From Chitinophaga ginsengisegetis (GTDB lineage: Bacteria > Bacteroidota > Bacteroidia > Chitinophagales > Chitinophagaceae): a DNA stretch of 64,000 nucleotides. The position numbers and the translations under genes were made by a program. Numbering within the stretch: the stretch's first letter is position 1; every line of letters begins with the position of its first letter. Below, in pieces: positions 1-9,110 of the stretch. The stretch is from assembly GCF_900168065.1 (NCBI RefSeq), contig NZ_FUZZ01000003.1:496001-560000 (forward strand), in the 5' to 3' direction. Below the pieces are notes generated by a model that searched no databases, was not told the DNA's origin, and saw nothing but the letters and a program-made list of their open reading frames with translations.

Positions 1-227
1 CTTCCAACGAAAAGCTGACGCTCTACATAAAAGACAATTTCAATAACACGCTGCACCGCGAAACACTGCCCGCCACCCTGCGCTTTGAAGCACGTTACAA
101 CCTCGGTTCTCTCGAGGATGGAGATTACACCTTCGAAATCAGAAGCGGCAAAAACAAACTGGCAGAGAAAGCTATTGCCATAAAAACGCAAACCATGATC
201 AACAGGAGCGTTTCCGTATCAGAGTAG
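1..227 (+). CDS. C-terminal end of an unidentified protein (5' truncated by window)
   Basis: An open frame (first full codon at base 3) runs from the window edge to a TAG at 225-227, encoding the last 74 residues of a protein. The tail has alternating hydrophobic and polar residues with phrases such as LTLYIKD and DGDYTFEIRSG, which suggests a beta-sandwich secreted domain of the kind found at the end of Bacteroidota exported proteins. I cannot name the family from this fragment. A strong hairpin terminator follows 27 bases later, as expected for a real gene end. Confidence 0.6.
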   Translation, partial: SNEKLTLYIKDNFNNTLHRETLPATLRFEARYNLGSLEDGDYTFEIRSGKNKLAEKAIAIKTQTMINRSVSVSE

Positions 228-254
228 TCCCGCATCGCATAATTGAAAAATGAA

Positions 255-288
255 AAGAGGTGGTATCCGTTAAACGATACCACCTCTT
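255..288. terminator. Bidirectional intrinsic terminator
   Basis: A 13-bp perfect stem (255-267 with 276-288) encloses an 8-base loop. It is flanked by A-rich sequence on the left and a T-rich tract on the right. It lies between two convergent genes, so it can serve both strands. Confidence 0.8.
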
Positions 289-308
289 CTTTTATTATCC
301 GTTATTTC

Positions 309-3293
309 TTATTTGCGGGCAGACTCATACACCGCTTCAAACATTTTCTCCCGGGTATGTAACGCCGCTATTTTCGTATTAACGCCACCGTTAGGATACA
401 CCCGGTTGCTCAGGAAAATAAATACCAATCCCGATGTTGGGTCAGCCCATACACAGGTACCGGTATAACCGGTATGCCCGAAAGTAGCCGCAGAAGCGCT
501 CCTGGCCGGGTATGGCTCCCGCCGGGTGGCATTGTCTTTTTCCGGCTTGTCAAATCCCAGGCCACGACGGCTGATATTGCTGTTATAGGCCGTAAACAAC
601 TTCACCGTTTCCGGCTTAATATATTGTACGCCATTGAAAGATCCTTTATTCAGCAACATCTGCATAATTACTGCCACATCATGCGCATCGGAAAATAATC
701 CGGCATGCCCCGCCACCCCGCCAAACATAGCGGCGCCGGGGTCATGCACATCTCCCCGTAATAACTGCATACGGAAAGAATACTCGCGCTCTGTAGGAAC
801 AATCTCCGACAAAGGAAAACGCGTTCTCGGTAAAAAGCCGGTGGTAGCCAATCCCAGCGGTACGTAAAACGTTTCACGCACATACTCATTCAGCTTCTTA
901 CCCGTTAATTGCTCTACAATTTTTCCCAGGAAAATAAAATCACAGTCGCTGTAAACATAACCCTGCCGGGGCGACAACTTACTGTCTAATATCCTTTGCC
1001 ACATGGTATCAACATAGCTGTTTTCCATGTACATCTGTTCTGCCACGCGGATGCCGTGCGTAGCATCGGGACTGCTGTGATATAACACCGTGTCGGGCTG
1101 CGCATTGTTGTAAAGGGTTTCTTTATAAAAGGGTATAAAAGCTACCAGTCCTGCCTGGTGCAAAAGAATATCGCGGATCCGTAACCCTGCTTTATCAGTG
1201 CCCAGCACCTGCGGCAGGTATACGCCCAATGTGGCGTCCAGGTTCAGTTTCCCTTCGTCATATAACCGCATCACCGATAACGTGGTAGCACATACTTTGG
1301 TTACCGAGGCCAGGTCATAAATAGCCGTTGGCGACACGGGTTCCTGTTTGTTGTATTCGTAATGACCGAAGCAACGGTTATAAATAATTTTTCCATCCTT
1401 CAGGGCAAGCACCTGCGCTCCCGGCGCTGCGCCGCGGGCAATCATATCGTTAGCTAAACCATCGATCTGCAGCAACGCCTGTTCATTAATGCCTGCTTCC
1501 TTTGCAGTGGCTGTGGGCAATAAATGAAACTTGTTCACTTCATAAGTGATGCCGGTGCCGGAAGGTAAATCCGGGCAAACGGTTACCGGTAATTTTCCGG
1601 AGGGGCCCAGCTGCCCGAAAAGCAGATCTGCAGCCGCTCTCTGGGTAGTGCTGTCATCTTCATAAGCAGCCACCAGGTGAGGCGCATCACAGAAATACTG
1701 GATCGCATACGGGTTACCAAAAACAACAGTTACTGAAGGCATTTCCGATTGCAGCTGACGGATAATCAACCGTTCCGCCATAGACAATCCAAAGTTTCCT
1801 GCGGGCCGGCGGCTGTAGTCGTGCAAACTGATAATAACCGCCTTGTAGTCGCGCTGGATGCGGGATACAATAGGTGCAATCTGTTGTACCGTTTGCCGAG
1901 AAGTGAAAATAAATGCGTCCGTACCGGGTTTATAATTCTTCACGGTTTCCAGGAAAGTGTTGCTGGCATCCGCTCCAACAGCAATCACCGCCAGCTTTTG
2001 CTGGGTCATGGCCGGTGAAAAAGGCACCAGTTTTTTATCGTTGCGTACCAGGGTGATCGCATTTTCCGCAATACGTTTACGTAAAAGATCTGTTTTGGCG
2101 TTGATATCTTCCGCCAGATGATCGGTATTGATATGTTGCGGCTGCCACAGTCCGAGGTTGTATTTGGCGCGCAGCACTTTTTTCACACGTCCGTCTACTT
2201 CTTCCTGGCTGATCTTACCCGCTTTGATCGCTTTTTTGATGGCCGTTACACTGCCTTCAGCGGTAGAAGGAAGGATCATCAGGTCGTTGCCCGCAAGCAG
2301 CGACTGTAAGGATTCCTGTCCGTTGGTATAAAATTTTGCGATGCCTTTCATTTCAAGTGCATCGGTTACAATCAGTCCTTTAAAACCCATTTCATCTTTC
2401 AGTAGTTTGGTAACGGCATTATAAGAAATGGAAGTAGGCGTATTTGGTTTTTTATCGATAGATGGAATATAAAGATGGCCGATCATCACAGATTGCACAC
2501 CGGCGGCAATGGCTTCGCGGAAAGGATACAGCTCCAGCGAATCCAGCTGGGCGCGCGTTTTATTGATAGTCGGCAGATCCAGGTGCGAATCCACGTTGGT
2601 ATCGCCATGACCGGGGAAGTGTTTGGCGCAGGCCATAATACCGGCGTCCTGCATGCCTCTTATGGTAGCTACCCCCATGCGGGCTACCTGGTATTTATTT
2701 TCTCCAAAGGAGCGGTCGTTGATTACGGGGTTGGATGGGTTGTTATTCACATCCATGTCCGGCGCAAAGTCGATATGAATCCCGAGACGGCGGCATTGTT
2801 CTCCCATGAGCTTTCCGGCATCATAGGCCAGTGCGGTATCCTGCATGGCGCCTATCATCATGTTCCGCGGCAGCGAAATAACGCTGTCGAGGCGCATGCC
2901 GAGGCCCCATTCGCCATCGATGGCCACCAGTAAGGGTACTTTGGAAATAGATTGATAGTAGTTGGTAAGATTGGCCTGCCGTACCGGGCCACCCTGGAAA
3001 AAGATAATTCCTCCTACTTTATTATCCTGTATATCTTTAATGACGGCATTAATATGGTCCTGCCCGAGATTGGAATGCGCCCGGATCATAATAAGCTGGG
3101 CAATGCGTTCTTCGGGGGTAAGCGACTGAAACACACTATCTGCCCACTGTGAGGCTTTGTCCTGCTGTGGCGTCACCTTTTGTGCGGTCACTTTTTTATG
3201 CTTCTTCTTTTCCTTAAACACCAGGGGCGCTGAGATGGCGCTGCCTGTCATCATTAGGCCTGTAAGTCCTGCAACCAATAATTGTTTCCTCAT
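309..3293 (-). CDS. Secreted GH3 beta-N-acetylhexosaminidase fused to a serine hydrolase (class C beta-lactamase fold)
   Basis: This 994-residue protein starts with a signal peptide (about 1-22). Residues 50-380 form a glycoside hydrolase family 3 domain of NagZ type: the KHFPGHGDT signature is at 224-232 and the predicted nucleophile Asp is in VTDALEMKG (D311). Residues 400-590 form the GH3 C-terminal domain. From about 600 to the end is a beta-lactamase/PBP-like domain with an SxxK motif (S663-K666), a YSD block (781-783) in place of YxN, and a late HTG in place of KTG. The likely role is periplasmic turnover of cell-wall or other GlcNAc-containing glycans, with the second domain acting as an esterase or peptidase. 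This two-domain architecture is known in Bacteroidota; the function of the serine hydrolase half is inference. Confidence 0.9.
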   Translation of the reverse strand: MRKQLLVAGLTGLMMTGSAISAPLVFKEKKKHKKVTAQKVTPQQDKASQWADSVFQSLTPEERIAQLIMIRAHSNLGQDHINAVIKDIQDNKVGGIIFFQGGPVRQANLTNYYQSISKVPLLVAIDGEWGLGMRLDSVISLPRNMMIGAMQDTALAYDAGKLMGEQCRRLGIHIDFAPDMDVNNNPSNPVINDRSFGENKYQVARMGVATIRGMQDAGIMACAKHFPGHGDTNVDSHLDLPTINKTRAQLDSLELYPFREAIAAGVQSVMIGHLYIPSIDKKPNTPTSISYNAVTKLLKDEMGFKGLIVTDALEMKGIAKFYTNGQESLQSLLAGNDLMILPSTAEGSVTAIKKAIKAGKISQEEVDGRVKKVLRAKYNLGLWQPQHINTDHLAEDINAKTDLLRKRIAENAITLVRNDKKLVPFSPAMTQQKLAVIAVGADASNTFLETVKNYKPGTDAFIFTSRQTVQQIAPIVSRIQRDYKAVIISLHDYSRRPAGNFGLSMAERLIIRQLQSEMPSVTVVFGNPYAIQYFCDAPHLVAAYEDDSTTQRAAADLLFGQLGPSGKLPVTVCPDLPSGTGITYEVNKFHLLPTATAKEAGINEQALLQIDGLANDMIARGAAPGAQVLALKDGKIIYNRCFGHYEYNKQEPVSPTAIYDLASVTKVCATTLSVMRLYDEGKLNLDATLGVYLPQVLGTDKAGLRIRDILLHQAGLVAFIPFYKETLYNNAQPDTVLYHSSPDATHGIRVAEQMYMENSYVDTMWQRILDSKLSPRQGYVYSDCDFIFLGKIVEQLTGKKLNEYVRETFYVPLGLATTGFLPRTRFPLSEIVPTEREYSFRMQLLRGDVHDPGAAMFGGVAGHAGLFSDAHDVAVIMQMLLNKGSFNGVQYIKPETVKLFTAYNSNISRRGLGFDKPEKDNATRREPYPARSASAATFGHTGYTGTCVWADPTSGLVFIFLSNRVYPNGGVNTKIAALHTREKMFEAVYESARK

Positions 3294-3533
3294 GTCATAA
3301 ACTTACAAATATTCATGCGTAAATCCAGAGTGACAGCCCTGAATATCAAAGAATTACTAATAATAATCATATGATTTTGTCAGATCCAAAGTATTTCATT
3401 AAATTAGAATACCCTGTTGAAGATATTTTACGAATTCTGGTAAAAAATTAAAATGTGTTTACTATTTTGTCAGAATATTTACATTTAGTTTAATCAATCG
3501 TAATTTTAATTACCAATACATTCATCTGTTTCT

Positions 3534-3541
3534 TATATTTG
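3534..3541 (+). promoter_or_regulatory. adk promoter, -7 box TATATTTG
   Basis: An exact match to the Bacteroidota -7 consensus TAnnTTTG lies 33 bases upstream of the adk start. The surrounding 200 bases are very AT-rich and gene-free. I see no clear -33 TTTG at the usual distance. Confidence 0.6.
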
Positions 3542-3574
3542 CAACCTTGCGAGTAAAGTAGATTTTAATAAAAC

Positions 3575-4165
3575 ATGGTCAATCTCATTTTATTTGGCCC
3601 TCCCGGTAGCGGCAAGGGTACACAAAGTGCTAACATTATCCAGAAGTACGGACTTATTCATCTTTCCACGGGCGATTTGCTTCGCAGCGAGATCGGTGAT
3701 AAAACGCCACTGGGTCTGGAAGCCAAGAAGTTTATGGATCAGGGCCAGCTGGTACCGGATGAAGTGGTGATTGGCATGATCAGTTCCAAACTGGACGCTA
3801 ATCCTGATACACGTGGTTTCATTTTCGACGGATTTCCCCGTACCACTGCGCAGGCAGAGGCGCTGGACAAGCTGCTCGCACTGAAAAAAACTTCTATTTC
3901 TACCGTTCTTTCACTGGAAGTACCGGAAGATGCGCTGATTAAACGCCTGCTGAACCGTGGCTTAACCTCCGGCCGCAGCGATGATGCCTCTGAAGATGTA
4001 GTGAAAGCACGTATCGTGGAATACCATAGCAAAACGGCTCCTGTGGCTGATCACTATGCCAAATTCGGCAAATTCAAAAAAGTGAAAGGCGACGGCACCG
4101 AAGAAGAAGTATTCGAACTGCTCTCCAAAGAACTGGATGAACTGGTAGGAGAAAAAGTGCAGTAA
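3575..4165 (+). CDS. adk: Adenylate kinase (short form)
   Basis: Adenylate kinase converts ATP and AMP to two ADP in the cytoplasm and balances the adenylate pool. The 196-residue product has the P-loop GPPGSGKGT at 8-16, the STGDLLR AMP-binding segment and the DGFPRT motif. At 196 residues it is the short-lid form, as in many Bacteroidota: the zinc-binding lid insertion is absent, and only a short R-x-S-D-D loop (RGLTSGRSDDASEDV) sits where the lid would be. The start ATG follows a consensus promoter. obgE lies downstream after a structured 166-base gap. Confidence 0.97.
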   Translation: MVNLILFGPPGSGKGTQSANIIQKYGLIHLSTGDLLRSEIGDKTPLGLEAKKFMDQGQLVPDEVVIGMISSKLDANPDTRGFIFDGFPRTTAQAEALDKLLALKKTSISTVLSLEVPEDALIKRLLNRGLTSGRSDDASEDVVKARIVEYHSKTAPVADHYAKFGKFKKVKGDGTEEEVFELLSKELDELVGEKVQ

Positions 4166-4208
4166 GCGGAATCCCGCTGTGATAAAGACTTTTAGCATCT
4201 TATTATAC

Positions 4209-4283
4209 AACGCAAAGATTGTAAGTAAAGAGCTCCTGGCACATGATGGTGCTAATTAGCTCAAACTTCACGATCTTTGCGTT
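4209..4283 (+). terminator. Nested inverted repeat between adk and obgE
   Basis: An 11-bp perfect stem (4209-4219 with 4273-4283) encloses two smaller nested stems: GAGCT/AGCTC at 4230-4234 with 4258-4262, and GCAC/GTGC at 4239-4242 with 4249-4252. A T-rich tract follows (from 4282). It could end adk transcription or act as a leader structure for obgE. The right arm contains TCTTTG, so it may also overlap a promoter. The choice between these is open. Confidence 0.5.
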
Positions 4284-4331
4284 TTGTTTTTCTGTGGTAA
4301 GGGACCCCAGAGTATTAAAAATTGAGAACTA

Positions 4332-5357
4332 GTGGAAAAAGCAAACTTTGTAGATTATATCCGTGTATTTTGTAAATCCGGGAAAGGTGGCGCAGGCAGT
4401 ATGCACTTTATGCGTACCAAGTTTAATGCGCAGGCCGGCCCTGATGGCGGCGATGGCGGCAGAGGCGGGCATGTTATTTTAAGAGGTAATTCACAGCTGT
4501 GGACCCTCCTGCACCTCCGCTGGCATAAAAACCTGCTTGCAGAAGATGGGGAAAACGGCAGTGGCGACAACTGTACCGGCCGTTTTGGTAAGGATATTAT
4601 CATTGAAGTTCCATTGGGCACACAGGCCAAAGACGAAGAAACCGGCCAGGTAGAAGCCGAAATTCTCCACGATGGCCAGGAAGTTATCTGGATCCCCGGC
4701 GGACAAGGCGGTAAAGGTAACGCCTACTTTAAATCTGCGACCAACCAAACACCCGAATATGCACAACCCGGCATGCCCGGCAGGGAAGGCTGGAAAGTAG
4801 TGGAGTTAAAAGTTTTGGCAGATGTGGGACTTGTTGGTTTCCCCAATGCCGGCAAATCCACCCTGTTGTCTACCATCACCGCAGCTAAACCTAAAGTAGC
4901 CGACTACGCCTTTACTACGCTAACCCCACAACTCGGAATGGTGGAATACCGCGACAGTAAATCGTTTTGCATCGCCGATCTCCCCGGTATCATCGAAGGC
5001 GCCCACGAAGGAAAAGGTTTAGGCCACCGTTTTTTACGACATATTGAAAGAAACGCCGTATTATTATTCCTTATTCCAGCTGATAGTGCAGACCACCGCA
5101 AAGATTTTGAAGTATTGGTAAATGAACTGGAACAATATAATCCCGAATTACTGGATAAACAGTTTCTGCTGGCCATCAGTAAAAGCGATATGCTGGATGA
5201 TGAGCTGAAAGCCGCTATATCCGCGGAGCTGCCGGAAGATGTTCCACATGTATTTATTTCCTCTGTTACAAACCAGGGCCTCAGTGAACTAAAAGATATT
5301 TTATGGGAGGCGCTTAACAGGAAAGTAGATACAACCGACGCTGTAGACGCAGAGTAA
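4332..5357 (+). CDS. obgE: Obg family GTPase (ribosome assembly)
   Basis: The product is 341 residues from a GTG start. The N-terminal glycine-rich Obg fold spans about 1-160 ([20 protein letters not shown]). It is followed by the GTPase domain, with G1 GFPNAGKST at 169-177, G2 as the TT of [10 protein letters not shown]3 DLPG, G4 as SKSD instead of NKxD, and G5 ISS. There is no long C-terminal OCT domain; the protein ends soon after the G domain. ObgE binds the 50S subunit and links ribosome maturation to GTP/ppGpp status. The GTG start is chosen because [10 protein letters not shown] is the conserved Obg N-terminus. The SKSD variant of G4 is the most notable departure. Confidence 0.96.
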   Translation: MEKANFVDYIRVFCKSGKGGAGSMHFMRTKFNAQAGPDGGDGGRGGHVILRGNSQLWTLLHLRWHKNLLAEDGENGSGDNCTGRFGKDIIIEVPLGTQAKDEETGQVEAEILHDGQEVIWIPGGQGGKGNAYFKSATNQTPEYAQPGMPGREGWKVVELKVLADVGLVGFPNAGKSTLLSTITAAKPKVADYAFTTLTPQLGMVEYRDSKSFCIADLPGIIEGAHEGKGLGHRFLRHIERNAVLLFLIPADSADHRKDFEVLVNELEQYNPELLDKQFLLAISKSDMLDDELKAAISAELPEDVPHVFISSVTNQGLSELKDILWEALNRKVDTTDAVDAE

Positions 5358-5421
5358 CTGTTTCCGGACGCAAGAGGGGACTATTCCTGACGTCAATGTT
5401 CGTTACAGTATCCCGTATACC

Positions 5422-6129
5422 ATGAAGATATTTTTATTCCCCGCAATCGCGTTGCTGTTGCTCCCTGCCTGCCATCGAACCGTAAAGTCCGTGAAGGATA
5501 AACCCGTGCAGATCGATACCATGCAGCTGATAGCCATGCCTGCACCAACAATGAAGGTAGCCTCCAACGAAGTATATGTAGTGTGCCGCGACTCTACTAC
5601 GTATATCCGTTTCGGTGACTGCTACTTTTCGCTGGACTGGATCATACCGGATGCACAACTCAACGACTTTGAACTGCGCCCGGATACCCTCTACTTCCGG
5701 CTGGCACACCTCCATACCATCGAAGGACAGATGCTCGCCGTTACCACCGGCGAAACAGACAGGATAAAAGTATCCCAGTGCTACGAAACCAGCGCTGTTA
5801 TTGACACGGAACCATTGCCCGGATGGAAACATTACCGCTCTCCCTGGGAAACACTGCTCCCCGAAGCCAGCAACTTCTTCATCTGCAAAAAATATACGGC
5901 GGCAGAAAGAAGCCGCTTTCCTCCTGCCAGCTTACAGTCTTTACAGCAACACGTAAAGCATCATGGCACCCCCGGCACTTATGCCCGGGTGGCACAGCTG
6001 AACAACTTCCCCGAACCGCCCGTACAAATCGAAATCAGCCGGTACTACATCCGGCTGGATGGATGCTACAAAAAAACAACAAACAAAATCAATAAGCTAC
6101 TCATTATTGATGTGAACTTTAATGGATAA
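5422..6129 (+). CDS. Putative lipoprotein of unknown function
   Basis: This 235-residue protein has a lipoprotein signal: a hydrophobic stretch then LLPAC, giving a lipidated Cys at residue 17. The mature part contains paired cysteines (VVCRDSTTYIRFGDCYF) and a second CYETS/CYKK region, so periplasmic disulfides are possible. I do not recognise a family. It lies 64 bases after obgE on the same strand and could be cotranscribed. A hairpin follows its stop codon. Confidence 0.65.
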   Translation: MKIFLFPAIALLLLPACHRTVKSVKDKPVQIDTMQLIAMPAPTMKVASNEVYVVCRDSTTYIRFGDCYFSLDWIIPDAQLNDFELRPDTLYFRLAHLHTIEGQMLAVTTGETDRIKVSQCYETSAVIDTEPLPGWKHYRSPWETLLPEASNFFICKKYTAAERSRFPPASLQSLQQHVKHHGTPGTYARVAQLNNFPEPPVQIEISRYYIRLDGCYKKTTNKINKLLIIDVNFNG

Positions 6130-6143
6130 TAAACACGCGAAAA

Positions 6144-6169
6144 ACCGGCAATGCAAAAGCATCGCCGGT
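6144..6169 (+). terminator. Hairpin after the lipoprotein gene
   Basis: ACCGGC (6144-6149) pairs with GCCGGT (6164-6169), and an inner ATGC pairs with GCAT across an AAAA loop, with one A/C mismatch between the two helices. No long T-run follows, so it is a weak or factor-assisted terminator. Confidence 0.5.
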
Positions 6170-6216
6170 TGATTCATTGGCTGTAATTTCACCGTAAGAG
6201 GGTTCTCTTGTTTCAA

Positions 6217-6762
6217 TTATTGAAACGGCTGAAACAACATGGCAGTGCACAAACAATTCCTGTAATTTTTGCCTGCCAGGATAGGATAGTTCACGCAACT
6301 TTTACATCCCTCCCAAAAAAGAGGGTCATGTGTAATTTCATTATAAGTAACCGGTTCAAAACCCAACCGGGTATTTAGTTTCATCACAGGTAACCCGGTG
6401 GTGATACTGAATATTTTTGCCTGTGGATAAAGCAGCCGGCTTAACTCAAATATTTTCTGCTTGATGGCCTGCGCCACTTTCAATCCACGGAATGCCGGCG
6501 CCACAATTAAACCGCTGTTAGATACAAACCTGTTTTCTTCCCAGGATTGTATATAGGAAAATCCCGCCCATATTCCTTTCGCCGTAAAGGCAATAACGGC
6601 CTTCCCTTCCAGGATCTTTTCTTTAATAGTAAGAGGATTTCTTTTCGCAATCCCGGTGCCCCTTGCCTTTGCAGAGGCTTCCATTTCTGCCACTATAAGC
6701 AGGGCAAAATCAACGTCCATAGCCGTAGCCAACCGGACGACAATCTCCTCATCTGTTTCCAT
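6217..6762 (-). CDS. GNAT N-acetyltransferase with C-terminal four-cysteine motif
   Basis: The 181-residue protein has a GNAT fold with an acetyl-CoA loop around RGLKVA (92-97). Its C-terminus carries C153-x2-C156 and C170-x-C172 in the context FWEGCKSCVNYP and NCLCTAML. This variant is known from Bacteroidota, where it usually accompanies arginine biosynthesis genes beside argG and is suspected to act in N-acetylglutamate formation. Here no arg gene is nearby. Its start overlaps the end of the upstream gene by 14 bases, indicating an operon. The substrate is not provable from sequence, and the cysteines could bind metal. Confidence 0.85.
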   Translation of the reverse strand: METDEEIVVRLATAMDVDFALLIVAEMEASAKARGTGIAKRNPLTIKEKILEGKAVIAFTAKGIWAGFSYIQSWEENRFVSNSGLIVAPAFRGLKVAQAIKQKIFELSRLLYPQAKIFSITTGLPVMKLNTRLGFEPVTYNEITHDPLFWEGCKSCVNYPILAGKNYRNCLCTAMLFQPFQ

Positions 6763-7114
6763 TACCAGTAAGTTGATGTTGTATGTAAAGTGGATATATT
6801 GAATCCGGTATCAGTGAATACATCCGGATCCTGCTCACGGCATCTGCCAGGGGAACCCGGCAAAGTACCGGTAAAAAAATACGGGTAATCGCTTCTTTCA
6901 CAACCGTATTACCCCGTTCGTATAACCGGCCGGCCAGTTGCAAACACTTGCCTGCTACCGTAAAATTCTGCTCCCTCAGCTGCTTGTCGGTATACTCCGT
7001 AAAACAACCGATGGTTTCGTAGATATGATATACCGCCGGAAACTGGTGTAACGCTTTTCTTAGTGCCGGTATCGTGTCTTCAATACAAGCTGGCACTTCA
7101 TACTGATTAATCAT
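6749..7114 (-). CDS. Small helical protein (DUF7674-like), upstream partner of the GNAT gene
   Basis: The 121-residue protein is predicted to be all helical, soluble and without a signal peptide. The pattern MINQYEVPACIEDTIPALR followed by GKCLQLAGRLYERGNTVVKEAITRIFLPVL resembles the DUF7674 domain, which has no assigned function. Its 3' end overlaps the GNAT start by 14 bases, so the two are translationally coupled and probably work together. Confidence 0.65.
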   Translation of the reverse strand: MINQYEVPACIEDTIPALRKALHQFPAVYHIYETIGCFTEYTDKQLREQNFTVAGKCLQLAGRLYERGNTVVKEAITRIFLPVLCRVPLADAVSRIRMYSLIPDSIYPLYIQHQLTGNGNR

Positions 7115-7299
7115 ATAGGTAATATCATTTAGCAGGTATATGCCAAATGCTATTCCATATTCTGTGTGGAAATGTTAAAACTTAGCAGGGGTAAGGGTTT
7201 GCAAAGAAAATGTTAAAAGCGGATGGAGAGAAATGCGGTAAAAACCTACCGTTTCTGAAGGGTGTTTTCAGAAACGGAAAACGGAGAGAGGCGCCTGTT

Positions 7300-8532
7300 T
7301 TATGCTACCTGTGCAGTCGTTTCTTTGGATACAACCGGAGAGGCCACTTTCTTTTTTTTCTTCCGGGTTCTGTTCAGCCACATCAGGGTGCCTGTAACAG
7401 GGAAAATAGCGCCCAGCAACGCAAGGATCAAAGCAAATATTTTGGAAGGCGTACCAAAGATAGCGCCGGTGTGCAGTGGCTTTATGGTTCCCCGGATCTT
7501 TTGCCCCAGGTTCCTTTGCGCAAAAGTTTGCGATGTCAGTACGCTCCCATTGAACTGATCCAGGTAATAAGTAGTGGTGGCCGCTTCATGTAAGGCATCC
7601 GCCGGAAGCAGGCTTACCATAAAAGCCGCGGAGCTGTCTTTCGGCGCAGTAAAGGAATAAAACAGCGCATCAGGAACAGCATGTTTTACTACTGCCATTG
7701 CGGTTTCATAAGAAATACTTTTGCCACTGGCCTCCACTGCCGGAGCCGATAGCGGTGCTGCCAGGGGCTTCGGGGAAGTGCCCAATGAAGCGTACAACGC
7801 TTTGTTAAACCATTCAAACGACCAGGTTAAACCAGTGAAAACAGTTACAAAAAGAAAGATGGAAGTATAAAAACCCAGCACAATGTGCAAATCATTATTC
7901 ACCCGTTTCCAGTTGCCATCCCACTTAATTTTGATCCGCTGCCTGAAAATATTACGCGTTTTGGGCCACCAGAGAATGATGCCCGTAACCAGGATAAAGA
8001 AAAAGATGAGTGTGCTGATACCGGTAATAAGCTTGCCAACAGCGCCAGCCAGCAGCCAGCGGTGCAGGGAAAATACCTGGTAGTAGAATGTTTGCTGATA
8101 GCTGTAGAGTTCAATTATTTTACCGGTGTAGGGATTTACAAACGCCGTACGTCCTTTTTCTTTTTTGGGTCCGGCAGCTTCTTTTTCACCGGCTTTTGCG
8201 GTTCCTTTTTTTCTTCCCTCCTTACCAGCTCCGGCTTCTTTCTGCCCGCCCTTTTTACCTTCTTCCAGTTGCACCTGTAGCGTCCGGGTGGGGTCGGCAA
8301 ACACCTGGATCCTCGAAATACCTGCGCCGGGAACGGCCTCCTTTACCAATGTGGCTACCTTATCCAGCGGTAAACGCGCTCCTCCCGGCTCCACAAAATA
8401 ACGGTCGTGGTTAAACGCCTCTGTCAGCTCCTTCTCAAATACCAGTAAGGCACCTGTTAAGCAGCTGATAGTAATGACCAGGCCGGCAGTAAGGCCCAGG
8501 TATAAGTGAATGCGCCGGAAGAAAACTTTCAT
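7300..8532 (-). CDS. PepSY-associated transmembrane protein (iron-uptake-linked reductase type)
   Basis: The 410-residue inner-membrane protein begins MKVFFRRIHLYLGLTAGLVI, the typical start of the PepSY_TM family. It has four predicted membrane segments (about 11-33, 150-180, 205-235 and 365-385) with periplasmic PepSY regions between them. The family often accompanies TonB siderophore receptors and is thought to reduce ferric siderophores, but no receptor is adjacent here. Residues 91-128 are an unusual Lys/Gly/Ala/Glu low-complexity insert inside the first PepSY region. The C-terminus has a run of lysines (KKKKK) typical of a cytoplasmic tail. Confidence 0.85.
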   Translation of the reverse strand: MKVFFRRIHLYLGLTAGLVITISCLTGALLVFEKELTEAFNHDRYFVEPGGARLPLDKVATLVKEAVPGAGISRIQVFADPTRTLQVQLEEGKKGGQKEAGAGKEGRKKGTAKAGEKEAAGPKKEKGRTAFVNPYTGKIIELYSYQQTFYYQVFSLHRWLLAGAVGKLITGISTLIFFFILVTGIILWWPKTRNIFRQRIKIKWDGNWKRVNNDLHIVLGFYTSIFLFVTVFTGLTWSFEWFNKALYASLGTSPKPLAAPLSAPAVEASGKSISYETAMAVVKHAVPDALFYSFTAPKDSSAAFMVSLLPADALHEAATTTYYLDQFNGSVLTSQTFAQRNLGQKIRGTIKPLHTGAIFGTPSKIFALILALLGAIFPVTGTLMWLNRTRKKKKKVASPVVSKETTAQVA

Positions 8533-8695
8533 ATCAGAGTCGATCGTACCTGCAAAGAAAATCCACGCGCGGGGTATTATGGTATCGGAAACGGAATATT
8601 ATTTACGCAATGCAGAATTTATTCAGTATTTCCATAAAATAAAATTGCCATATATACTAAAGGTACATATGGCAATCCCCTGTATTGAAAATATA

Positions 8696-8998
8696 TTACA
8701 TCAGCCCACCCAGCATTCCGCCGGCAGCGTTTTTCATTTCTGCTTCCCAGGAATTCTCTGCATCTTTCAGTGCACGGTTCAGAGCAGTAAGCAACAGGTC
8801 TTCCATTTCTTCCTTATGCTCCGGTGCAAAAAGACGCTCCGCAATATCAATACTTTTCACCTGACGGTTACCATCCACGGTTACTTTTACGGCGCCATCA
8901 CCGGCCTCACCGGATAAAGTTACTGTAGCCAGACGCTCTTTGCCTTCCTGCATTTTCTGCTTGATCTGCGTCAGCTTTCCAAATAAATCACCAAACAT
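8696..8998 (-). CDS. YbaB/EbfC family nucleoid-associated protein
   Basis: The 100-residue protein starts MFGDLFGKLTQIKQKMQE and contains the VTVDGNRQVKSIDI core strand pair and a C-terminal amphipathic helix, matching YbaB/EbfC in length and order. The family forms tweezer-shaped dimers that bind DNA with little sequence preference. The gene stands alone, with a well-formed promoter just upstream and no recR or dnaX next to it. Confidence 0.92.
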   Translation of the reverse strand: MFGDLFGKLTQIKQKMQEGKERLATVTLSGEAGDGAVKVTVDGNRQVKSIDIAERLFAPEHKEEMEDLLLTALNRALKDAENSWEAEMKNAAGGMLGGLM

Positions 8999-9021
8999 GT
9001 TTCGTGTGTTTTTAAGAACGG

Positions 9022-9050
9022 CAAATATAGCGGATTTTTAACGGAGGCAA
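9022..9050 (-). promoter_or_regulatory. Promoter of the YbaB gene
   Basis: Read on the minus strand, TTG (9050-9048) is followed after 18 bases by TATATTTG (9029-9022), an exact -7 box. The predicted transcription start is about 20 bases upstream of the start codon at 8998. Confidence 0.65.
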
Positions 9051-9110
9051 TCCCCTCTGCTAAATCCACACTATTCCGTATCTTACCAGCACGTAACAGC
9101 ATCATTAATA

